Assembly: GCA_903813345.2 (NCBI GenBank) | Contig: CAIIXF020000001.1 | Span: forward strand, 17,753,915 to 17,817,914 | DNA: 64,000 nt | Origin: Owenia fusiformis | Taxonomy: Eukaryota; Annelida; Polychaeta; Sabellida; Oweniidae | Direction: 5' to 3' | Shown here: in pieces, positions 39,501-44,900 of the stretch | Numbering within the stretch: position 1 is the stretch's first letter | Layout: the number at the start of each line of letters is the position of its first letter | Made by a program: the position numbers and the translations under genes | The notes under the pieces: generated by a model | What the model saw: only the letters and a program-made list of their open reading frames with translations | Databases searched by the model: none | What the model was told of the DNA's origin: nothing

Positions 39501-39582
39501 CTGTTTTAGGTCCTATCGTAGTTCTTTCTCGGGCAAGTTTAGCTTTCTGCTCTGCTATGAATGCCTCAAGGTCATCTGCCAT
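4776..39582 (-). CDS. CSPP1: CSPP1-like centrosome and spindle pole-associated protein
   Basis: In vertebrates CSPP1 is a microtubule-binding protein of centrosomes, spindle poles and the ciliary axoneme, linked to Joubert syndrome. Here 33 coding exon positions join in continuous phase (total 4311 nt, 1436 residues with exon 13a; 4230 nt, 1409 residues with 13b). All introns inspected are GT-AG. Recognition rests on the start (MADDLEAFIAEQKAKLA, compare the human start with EFIEEQKARLA), the block DYNPFGRGGAGAPMKD, a long charged coiled coil, SPPIPTLR and SPPVPA motifs, VDIFDIASHRKPVSVRR, and a basic tail ending in QKRRNKYD. The human long form is about 1250 residues, so this is somewhat longer, mainly in the N-terminal half. 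Exon coordinates are given in the block entries. The gene is head-to-head with CBR4. I saw no AATAAA on this strand just beyond the stop. Confidence 0.93.
6021..6221. mobile_element. Small TIR element, CAGTAAAACCTGT family, copy 1
   Basis: Begins TA-CAGTAAAACCTGTAAAGTG and ends with its inverse ACAGGTTTTACTG-TA, about 200 bp. The TA on both sides fits a TA target-site duplication, as in Tc1/mariner-type MITEs (inference). The interior repeats the phrase AAGTGGAACAC/CCACTT. It lies in CSPP1 intron 31. Further copies occur near 31.2 and 58.6 kb. Confidence 0.75.
6500..6590. repeat. Terminal-palindrome repeat fragment (GTCACCAC...GTGGTGAC)
   Basis: The phrase AAAAAAGTTGG...ACAACAATTTGTCACCAC and its short palindrome ending GTGGTGACATAAT recur near 11.3, 31.4 and 33.0 kb, marking the ends of one dispersed repeat family. 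Confidence 0.6.
8092..8292. repeat. Degenerate 17-18 bp tandem repeat
   Basis: Units of the type GGGCATCTATTTTCACAA are repeated irregularly, best preserved at 8247-8280. They lie in CSPP1 intron 29, immediately before the next element. Confidence 0.65.
8302..9197. mobile_element. 896-bp TIR element ending CAGTGTTCGCG (hAT-like, non-autonomous)
   Basis: The left end CAGTGTTCGCGCTAG and the right end CGCGAACACTG are inverted repeats, with longer imperfect subterminal inversions around GTCCCAGGGACG and GTCCTAGGGACG. AATGGG flanks both sides (8296-8301 and 9198-9203). The CAGTG start resembles hAT ends, though hAT usually makes 8-bp duplications, so the superfamily is an inference. No transposase frame is present. 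Confidence 0.75.
10125..10814. mobile_element. 690-bp foldback element
   Basis: Left arm AAAGGTCCATGTGCATTATG and right arm (inverse) share about 100 bp, including TTTAGACAGTCATATCTTT and CTGGGCATAAATACAGT. The interior is AT-rich without a coding frame. Located in CSPP1 intron 28. Confidence 0.8.
11265..11345. repeat. Terminal-palindrome repeat fragment, second copy
   Basis: Matches the fragment near 6.5 kb: CACAAAAAAGTTGGAGACC, then AACAATATGTCACAAC and GGTGACATAATTAGA. The flanking phrase TAGATTAATGATCA also recurs at 9630-9650 and 11460. Confidence 0.55.
12683..13003. mobile_element. Palindromic element, copy 1 (related copy at 63741)
   Basis: Contains a hairpin whose left arm TGAAGTGCAATACAGGATAT is inverted about 100 bp later. 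A second inverted pair, GCTACTGAGATCGTCCCC and GGGAACAATCTCAGTAGC, follows. Outer ends ACTATAAGTTATTGAATG and the ATCGTATGATC/GATCATACGAT pair complete it. A second copy begins at 63741. Confidence 0.8.
13694..15704 (-). CDS. CSPP1: CSPP1 exons 22-25: conserved NPFGRGGAGAP block and coiled coil
   Basis: Exons: 15704-15607, 14943-14747, 14541-14344, 13831-13694 (residues about 946-1156). Exon 22 encodes EKEIEDYNPFGRGGAGAPMKD, the most recognisable CSPP1 segment (vertebrate counterpart EIRNYNPWGKGGGGAP). Exon 23 begins ADLRKMHLVNEEN and ends NGFFGEQAT, like the vertebrate segment ending VFGEPPT. Exons 24-25 encode about 110 residues of almost continuous Glu/Lys/Arg/Gln heptads (QRQIDEKKAREAEEKEKQR onward), a long single-helix or coiled-coil region. 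Confidence 0.93.
15925..24206 (-). CDS. CSPP1: CSPP1 exons 15-21 (residues 678-946)
   Basis: Exons: 24206-24098, 21170-21074, 18282-18190, 17614-17459, 16785-16676, 16463-16397, 16098-15925. Split codons match at every junction. Exon 16 encodes a basic helical segment (RRKQEYRRDLEQQIAEQQQ). Exons 18-20 hold low-complexity Pro/Gly/Arg segments with an aromatic cluster EAYYYYGLKDPLDP. Exon 21 starts the second helical block (EKMSYQEELARQVQEKEQR). Introns carry several foldback elements and the first 162-bp repeat array. Confidence 0.88.
16860..17278. mobile_element. 419-bp foldback element
   Basis: Two arms of roughly 180 bp are inverted around a loop of about 55 bp. Landmarks are CATTCACCAGGAAGTTAG against its inverse CTTGAAA...CCTGGTGAATG, and AGCATGGCGTCTTGATATTT against AAATATCAAGACGCCATGCT. 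No coding frame. Lies in CSPP1 intron 18. Confidence 0.85.
17685..18106. mobile_element. 422-bp foldback element
   Basis: Starts TTAAGGACAGGGTGCATG and ends CATGCACCCTGACCTTAA. Nearly the whole length is palindromic, including CTCAATTGAGTCACATGTTA and its inverse, around a short AT-rich centre at about 17880-17930. Lies in CSPP1 intron 17. Confidence 0.85.
18440..18762. mobile_element. Foldback element
   Basis: The left arm (AAGTGATCTTACCTGTGGCA, GTGACCTTACCCTAC) is inverted at about 18664-18762. Arms are about 100 bp with roughly 80 percent identity. Lies in CSPP1 intron 16. Confidence 0.75.
19110..19868. mobile_element. TIR element carrying a 162-bp tandem array
   Basis: Four copies of a 162-bp unit start at about 19171, 19333, 19495 and 19657, each with AAAATCCAAAATGGCCACCT and ending near GTAGACAAGTCTTGAAAGTG. 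The array is bounded by GTACCTAA on the left and TTAGGTAC on the right, plus a GC-rich CCGCCCGCCCGCCCACC stretch just inside the right end. Lies in CSPP1 intron 16. Related but more diverged units form a second array at 24.4-25.2 kb. Confidence 0.8.
20206..20540. repeat. 17-bp minisatellite (CCTTTCATGTACTTGAG)n
   Basis: About twenty units of CCTTTCATGTACTTGAG, interspersed with a 14-bp variant lacking GTACTTGAG in favour of TCAAG, lie in CSPP1 intron 16. Unit spacing is regular without unique spacers, so this is not a CRISPR-like array. Confidence 0.9.
21326..21961. mobile_element. Foldback element with CAGGGTGTC ends
   Basis: Left end ACAGGGTGTCAAATAAGG with CTGTTCTCCCCCCTTAACTT; right end AAGTTAAGGGGGGAGAACAG followed by GACGCCCTG. 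The arms are separated by about 550 bp. No coding frame. The outer TA and the CAGGGTGTC end resemble the element at 48831. Confidence 0.75.
22628..23290. mobile_element. 663-bp foldback element with TAAGT duplication
   Basis: Left end CACGCCTAACCATCGACAAG and right end CTTGTCGATGGTTAGGTGTG are inverted. Most of the 300-bp arms pair, down to the central AAATGTG...CACATTTCC stretch. TAAGT flanks both ends (22623-22627 and 23291-23295), consistent with a 5-bp target-site duplication. Lies in CSPP1 intron 15. Confidence 0.87.
24344..25864. mobile_element. 1.5-kb TIR element with diverged 162-bp repeats
   Basis: Left end ATGTCCCCACCAAGTGGTGA and right end TGTGGTGGGGACAT are inverted. Inside, units spaced 162-163 bp (AAAATCCAAAATGGCTGCC at about 24518, 24681, 24844, 25006 and 25169) are diverged relatives of the array at 19.1-19.8 kb. 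Near the right end a 121-bp segment is duplicated (GTAGCGGTTTTGGAG at about 25635 and 25756), each copy carrying a GGACAGACAGACAACCAGAC run and a terminal palindrome. Lies in CSPP1 intron 14. Confidence 0.82.
26249..29748 (-). CDS. CSPP1: CSPP1 exons 12-14, with alternative exon 13a or 13b
   Basis: Exon 12 is 29748-29629 (ending ...EYES plus AA of a split Lys codon). Exon 13 is either 28776-28695 (13b) or 28456-28294 (13a). Exon 14 is 26395-26249 (LTNLKLKYDKPYSPPPPQS onward, phase 0 to 0). Both versions of exon 13 complete the split Lys codon and end on a Trp codon in phase 0, so either joins exon 14 correctly. The intron between exons 13a and 14 holds a 20-bp minisatellite. Confidence 0.88.
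27180..27640. repeat. 20-bp minisatellite (TGTGTAACTGACATGCAGCC)n
   Basis: About 20-23 units, best conserved at 27380-27630 and decaying leftwards. Because three units make 60 bp, the minus strand stays open for over 120 codons and would encode a repetitive Cys/His/Thr peptide. I treat that as an artefact of the repeat. Lies in CSPP1 intron 13. Confidence 0.9.
28294..28456 (-). CDS. CSPP1: CSPP1 alternative exon 13a (long version)
   Basis: 163 nt: one base finishing a Lys codon, then 54 codons beginning RVRFQDELLG and ending ETEFSNW. The acceptor TTTTTTGCCAG and donor GTAAAC are clear. Joined to exon 12 and exon 14 it keeps the frame. Placed after exon 13b it would be read one frame off and stop within seven codons. 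Confidence 0.85.
28695..28776 (-). CDS. CSPP1: CSPP1 alternative exon 13b (short version)
   Basis: 82 nt: one base finishing a Lys codon, then 27 codons beginning RVRFRDEVKK and ending GTEFGTFQW. It has the same entry phase (2) and exit phase (0) as exon 13a, and related starts and ends (RVRFxDE ... TEF..W). The acceptor TTTGCTTGTAG and donor GTAATA are good. It lies 238 bp upstream (in transcription) of 13a. It could also be a decaying duplicate that is no longer used. Confidence 0.78.
30265..33757 (-). CDS. CSPP1: CSPP1 exons 6-11 (residues 312-534)
   Basis: Exons: 33757-33671, 33339-33223, 32543-32409, 31876-31814, 31584-31483, 30428-30265. Exons 6-10 are phase 0 to 0; exon 11 ends with two bases of a codon. 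Exons 7 and 10 again carry charged motifs with an E/R-rich run before a tyrosine (SEERKHDYQDYLQ, ARKIRERNNEYQLYQ). The 63-nt exon 9 encodes PGPNDSFEASLPGLRDHPSAE split over its length and is supported by clean splice sites and phase. Exon 11 is rich in Pro and Arg around DPRDPRYYEDERLPP, then helical (YEEILDKKRREERAY). Confidence 0.88.
31209..31390. mobile_element. CAGTAAAACCTGT-family TIR element, copy 2
   Basis: TA-CAGTAAAACCTGTCAAAGTG at the left and TTTTACAGGTTTCACTG at the right, with the same AGTGTTCCACTT interior as the copy at 6021. Confidence 0.7.
31391..31426. repeat. Terminal-palindrome fragment, third copy
   Basis: AACAATATGTCACCACTTCT followed by GGTGGTGACATAAAAAT abuts the preceding element. 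The same end sequence occurs at 32985-33010. Confidence 0.6.
32935..33015. repeat. Terminal-palindrome fragment, fourth copy
   Basis: ATGCCAACCACAGATCACC followed by AACAATATGTCACCAC and GGTAGTGACATAAAAAA matches the copies near 6.5 and 11.3 kb. Lies in CSPP1 intron 7. Confidence 0.6.
33830..34320. other. Intron 5 stretch, possible decayed repeat
   Basis: No exon. TATCCTATACTTGG at about 33857 and its approximate inverse TATGTATAGGATA at about 34198, with ATCACCCGCTGATATCACC between, suggest an old inverted-repeat element, but the pairing is weak. Confidence 0.3.
34479..39582 (-). CDS. CSPP1: CSPP1 exons 1-5 (residues 1-311)
   Basis: Exons on the minus strand: 39582-39487, 37666-37463, 36529-36371, 36089-35772, 34634-34479. 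Every exon is a multiple of three and begins and ends in phase 0. The start ATG is at 39582-39580. Exons 2, 3 and 5 each close with a similar charged helical motif: KELQEERKREYNELKNQ, LKQQLQKERQLEYNSLKGD and KLQEERKKEYNAMISE. Exon 4 (106 residues) is Asn/Gln/Ser-rich and probably disordered. The spacing suggests growth by duplication of an exon-sized module. Further 5' untranslated exons could exist upstream; none can be proved. Confidence 0.9.
34635..35771. other. CSPP1 intron 4, nothing recognised
   Basis: 1137 bp of AT-rich sequence between exons 4 and 5. I saw no repeat structure, RNA gene or conserved frame in it. Confidence 0.5.
37838..39347. mobile_element. 1.5-kb element with C-rich internal repeats
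   Basis: Ends AGGGCCGTCAGATGGGGG and (right, inverse) TCTTACGGGCCTGCG flank inner GCACCCCCC motifs. Inside, a module with GACTCATACACTTTGAAAGT, GCACCAAATAGCATC and TTGTAAAATTTTCTAGG occurs about five times at irregular spacing of 190-330 bp (near 37968, 38296, 38595, 38880 and 39070), separated by poly(C)/poly(A) runs. No transposase frame. Occupies most of CSPP1 intron 1. Confidence 0.75.
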
Positions 39583-40109
39583 CTCCTCTATAGTATTTAG
39601 GGCTTTGTCAACAGCATTGTATTGTTATTGGAATATCTAAAGAAATGTGGTTTTAACAAAATGAACATGATTTTTATGAAATTAAAAAAGAAAATGTGAA
39701 GTACTTCGAATTCATTCAACTGGTGATCTAAATCATAATAGTATGGGTCAATCAGCAGAACAAGGATCTTTTGTGTGTTATTGAACTTATTTCAATAGTC
39801 AAATTCCTCCATCTATTGGAACATCTTGGCTCTGCAGCACCATGCAAAACTGAACATTATCACAGGGATTCCCCTTTTCAAACCTACCGTCACCTTGAAA
39901 ATGAAAAGTGCAACCTTTCTCAATGAAAAACAAAAGTTATCTAGTTCTGCTGATTAACGCATATGATTAGAAATTCAACTACATAAAAAGAACTCTAAAA
40001 TACACAGAAATTTATTTTATCTCACACAAAGACCATTTCTTTTGATTCTGGTCTAGGAAGCATTATATTTTAAGTGCTAGCTACACCTAGATTTCTTACC
40101 TCTTTCGAT

Positions 40110-40620
40110 TCTTAACACCACAAGATACATTCTTTCAATGACAAAAAGACATGGCTGTCTCAAATAGCAGTAATATACACCTCAATCTTTAAATCAACAA
40201 GTATTTTGAGATGTCTGCCATCAGATGATCAGAGGAAACAAACATTTCATCCAGTGCAGACATTTCTACATCTCTTCATTTCCAGGACCATTATCCTTTT
40301 AATATGGAATCAAGTCAAGCACTTTGATAAATCATGAGTGTTATCGGTACAACAATGTATTTGGCTGATTTCACTAAGAATCTCTGTTGTATTTGATGTG
40401 TTGTTAGGTAAAAACATGCGAACTGTCAAAGCTGAATGATTATAACGCAAATATTCATTTATATATCACTCAAGTATGTTAGTTCAGGAAGTGACTACGT
40501 CGCTATAATACCTGAGGTCATGCCAGACATCTTATAATACTGGTCAATTTAAAGATTGAAGTGTATATTACTGCAATCTGAGACAGCCGCGTCTCTTTTC
40601 CATTGAAAAAATGTTATATG
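40110..40620. mobile_element. Foldback element in the CSPP1/CBR4 intergenic region
   Basis: The left arm at about 40115-40235 (GGCTGTCTCAAATAGCAGTA, ACACCTCAATC) pairs with the inverse at about 40505-40615 (GATTGAAGTGTATATTACTG, GAGACAGCC). Arms are about 110 bp, roughly 80 percent identical, around a loop of about 270 bp. Confidence 0.75.
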
Positions 40621-40864
40621 TGCATTGCTAGGGCCATGTGAGCTTCTATTGAACGCTTCCAAGACGAGAAAGTGACAACACAAAGAGCTATAGCAACCTA
40701 GTGATAAACCAGCACAGAGAGACTAATAGGTGACATAAAAGCACCGTAAGAATATCTACAACAACAACAGCAGAAAGTGATTGGACCTAGATAAGATTTT
40801 GTTGAGGCAAGTCATGTGTGCAATGCAGGGAAAATTCTCCTATTTTGTAATCAGACAGACAAGC

Positions 40865-41450
40865 TATGCAGATGTTATCCCGTTCCCGGACTATAGTCCT
40901 GCACTGATCGCATTCATTTGCCTGTACGATTACAACTTGGGAGAATTATCTACGCCCCTTACACTTAAGATACCTACCTCAATGCATTATAGAACTCAAG
41001 ATGTAACTTCTAATATATTGGAACCGCCGATTGTCTGGGTATATCGGCAGAACGAGAACATTTTCTCTTTTTCATCGAGAGAGATTCCATCACTTTTCAA
41101 AATGGCGGTTGGATTTAAACGAGGAATCCCCCGTTTGGCTGTCCCGGATGTAGCCCGGAAGTACCAATATGGAGGAATTTGACGGTTGAAAAAGGTTAAA
41201 TGTTACACGCAAATATTGCGATCAAAAACGAAAATGTCTTCGTTCTGCCGATAAACCCAGACAATTGTGGATTCAACTACACGAAAAGAATGCTAAATTA
41301 CCAAGGAATCTATTGAAGTAGGTATCTGAAGTGTAAGATCAGTAAAAAATTCTCCCATGTTGTAATCGCACAGGCAAAAGATTGAGATGTTCACAGGACC
41401 ATAGTCCGGGAACGGGATAATGCAGATGTTCCTATGACTATAGTGAAAGT
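40865..41450. mobile_element. Second foldback element in the intergenic region
   Basis: ATCCCGTTCCCGGACTATAG at 40879 is inverted at about 41396-41420, and GTCTGGGTATATCGGCAGAA at 41033 is inverted near 41240-41265. A plus-strand frame of 133 codons at 40781-41182 and a minus-strand frame at 41293-41493 both translate the arms, giving mirrored PFPDY...YNxGE peptides. That is expected from a palindrome and does not indicate a gene. Confidence 0.75.
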
Positions 41451-41936
41451 CCTGGCACGGGTAGAAACAGATGATAGACTGGAAATCTAGCACGAAAAAT
41501 AAAGCTTACCTTGACAAGAAAATATCTTCATATTGCACTGAAATTTATCTACTGTTTGAACAAAGGGTTCATGTCAATGTGTTATTCCTTTCCTTAGACA
41601 CAGCGCTACGCTATGTTTTGTAGAAATCACAATATTATAAAAATAAAATCGTCAAAACAAAATTTGAGAAAAATTTCGACGCATGCGCAATGTTATCCTA
41701 ATAGTTTTTTACAATCAATCAACAAAAATTGCAACAAATAATATTCCATCTTTCAAACATTAGTATTAAAACTACTTTTAAAATATAGTTACCCAATTAT
41801 AATTATATGAAGAATAGTAAATAATATTGAAAAGAATTAAACTCGGGCCAAAGAGAGGGATTTTATTTGTTGATCGATTCGTCGTGTCTCTACTGGGCGA
41901 TAATAGAAAATTTGTGGAACATTTAAAAATTTTAAA

Positions 41937-44900
41937 ATGTCTAAAGTTTGTGTAATATTTGGAGGTTCGCGTGGAATTGGGTTTGCTGTTGCCAACATAA
42001 TGCTAGAGCAATGTTTCAAGGTTGCAATAGTCTCGAAAACCTCAACGAGTATTGACAATGCTTGCAAGATTTTACACAGCAAAGCAAAAGGTAGATCTAA
42101 GTCTTCCACTGAACACAGCTGGCTCAAAAGCCTTCTGTCAGCTCGGTAGAGTAACTTCCATCTGATTTTTCTGACTAGACTACATGTACATGTAGGCCCT
42201 AGATCTATATCTATTTTGATCATGAAAAATAATACTAACTAGGCTTAGAGTCCATTTCACTGCTTCATTTCATCAGTAGAACGGCAAAAATAAGAAATTG
42301 GGAGACCATTGTGCAATAATATATGGAAAAGTATATTCATAATGTACATGAATGACATTTGTATATTTCAGATTTTTTAGTTTTTTGTGCAATAAGCCTG
42401 TGCCGTCTTGTAATTTGAAGAATTTCAGCCATGTTAATCTTATTGAAAATAACATGGCAGAGAAGCATCCAAATATAAGAGGCCAAACACTTTATAAGCC
42501 AAACTAGAAGCAATCCAAGATATACAAATGTCATTCATGTACATTATGAATATACTTTTCCATATATTATTGCACAATGGTCTCCCAATTTCTTATTTTT
42601 GCCGTTCTACTGACGAAATGAAGCAGTGAAATGGACTCTAGGTTCAGCTGGAAAGTAACATTTTGGTAAAAATTGCTACAGCTGTACATGTACAGTGGGG
42701 GACAAAAATAAAACTCAACGTTCACAAGTTGTCGCAATGAGCTTATTCATACCTGCCAACCTACCGCATTTTTACGGGAATCTACCGTAATTTTTTCGTT
42801 TTTCCGTAAAAAAATGACAAACTACCGTAAAAAAATACCATTTTTTTTCCCGTAAAAACGCCCGTAAAAAAATCTACCGTATTATTTTCGTAATCTACCG
42901 TAAATTTTCTTTTTAAAAAACTAGTTTATTCCATGAGAACGGCCGTAAAATCTACCGTAAATTTTTGAAAATCTACCGTAAATTTTCGAAAATCTACCGT
43001 ATTTCTGCTAAAATAAACAGTATTTTTGTTCTAACTACCGTAAAATTTCCCGTTATTGTTGGGAAATGCTGAAAAATTGGAAGTCTTCCTGTACTGTCCC
43101 TGTAATATTCCTTCACCAACCCGAATATAAATAGGTATCGGCAGGTCTATGGTTATCAGTTTATTGCGCATTTATCTAAGTAAGCTTGCGTGTAATCAGT
43201 CCAAACACCAACTACCACTGGCTAGAAAGAATTCTTTCTGCCATGATTTTTGTAGTTAACCAAACCCTTTTGTACACAGATCTTTATTCCGATTGCAACA
43301 AAAATATGATTTTAGTTGCGCTTCATCTAAATAAATGATAGGAAATGACAAAAACTACTTGTTTTAGCGTATGAAATATGCGTAGTTTGATTTGTTATGA
43401 TCAGTAACACGCCACATATACATTATACATAGTTTTAATCAATTTGTTTACAGTACGATAAAATGTTGTATTTTTCATCAGAACACATTATCACGCAGTA
43501 CTAACTCACCGGGGCGTATTGAAACCAAAACGCCCCGCAAAACCGTTAATTTGAATTTTAAACCTGCCCTTTCTTTGTAAAATCAATGATTGTGAGTCTC
43601 ACAGTAAACCGTTTTTCTTCAAACCTGTTCCATTAAAACCTTCACAGAAATACCTTTCACTCGGTACATTGTTTTTGTGTACATTTTGCTGAAACATTAA
43701 AATCCAAAGTTGCTGTCAGTCCATTGTAAGCATGGTAAATGAAGAATAAAAAGTGTTTAGTCTCTATTTATTCTTGGAAATAGTATATCTATTTTTTCTT
43801 GAAAATAATAGTTTCGTATAATTCTCAGGTGGTAGTTCTGCTTTACAAACTGTAATTATCAAAAGCACTCTTGCAGTAAAATATGTATTCACAATAACAA
43901 CAACAATATGACCACGGAAACATTGTATTAATACAGAAAACCGCATTGTATAAAGGTTTAACTACAGCATTTTTCAAAATCTACCGAAAAATACCGCATT
44001 TTGGCAAATCTTCCGCAAAAGTACCAGTTTTTCAAAAAACTACCGTAAAAACTACCGCAATTTTCAAAATCTACCGTAAAACTACCGCATTTTTTCAAAA
44101 TCTTCCGCAAAAGTACCGGTTTTTCAAAAAATTACCTTAAAAACTACCGGTTTTTCAAAAAATTACCGTAAAAACTACCGCAATTTTCAAAATCTACCGT
44201 TAAACTACCGCATTTTTTCAAAATTTTCCGCATAACTACCGGTTTTTCAAAACCTACCGTAAAAACTACCGCATTTTTTCAAAATCTACCGTAAAACTAC
44301 CGCATTTTTTCAGAATCTTTCGCAAAACTACCGGTTTTTCATAAAACTACCGTAAAAACTACCGCATTTTTAAAAAACTACCGCATTTTTTCTAAATCTT
44401 CCGCAAAACTACCGCTTTTTTTCAAATTTCTACAGCAAAATTACACTTTTTTCAAAAATCTACCCTAAACCTCTGAAACTACAGTATTTTTTGAAAATCT
44501 ACCGCAAAAACTACCGTATTTTTTAAATCTACCGCAAAAACTACCGTTTTTTTTAAAATCTACCGCAAAAACTACCGTTTTTCTTTAAAATCTACCGCAA
44601 AAACTACCGTTTTTTCTAAAATCTACCGCAAAAACTACCGCAATTTTATTGAAAAATACCGCAAAAACTACCGTATTTTGAAAAAATCTACCGCAAAAAT
44701 ACAGCAATTTTAAAAAAATCTACCGCAAAATTTTGGTCTTAGGTTGGCAGGTATGTTATTTCCAAGTTTCGTGTCTCAAACTCTCCCAAGCGGTAGAAAA
44801 ATAATTCCCGTTCACTAAAGTAGCACAATAAATGAATCCAAAGCTTCATACCTGCAAATAATGGATAAATCCCTACCAAATCGAATGAATGTTTTCATGA

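Larger units (their letters stand above)
39583..41936. promoter_or_regulatory. Head-to-head CSPP1/CBR4 intergenic region
   Basis: The two start codons face away from each other across 2354 bp, so this interval must hold both promoters and any 5' untranslated exons. Much of it is foldback repeat (separate entries). The roughly 480 bp next to CBR4 (41455-41936) is the cleanest candidate promoter. I cannot point to a TATA box or CpG island with confidence. Confidence 0.5.

Noticed and set aside
40781-41182. 133-codon plus-strand open frame
   Set aside because: It lies across a foldback element. The opposite arm gives a mirrored peptide on the other strand, no start context or family motif is visible, and the length is explained by the repeat.
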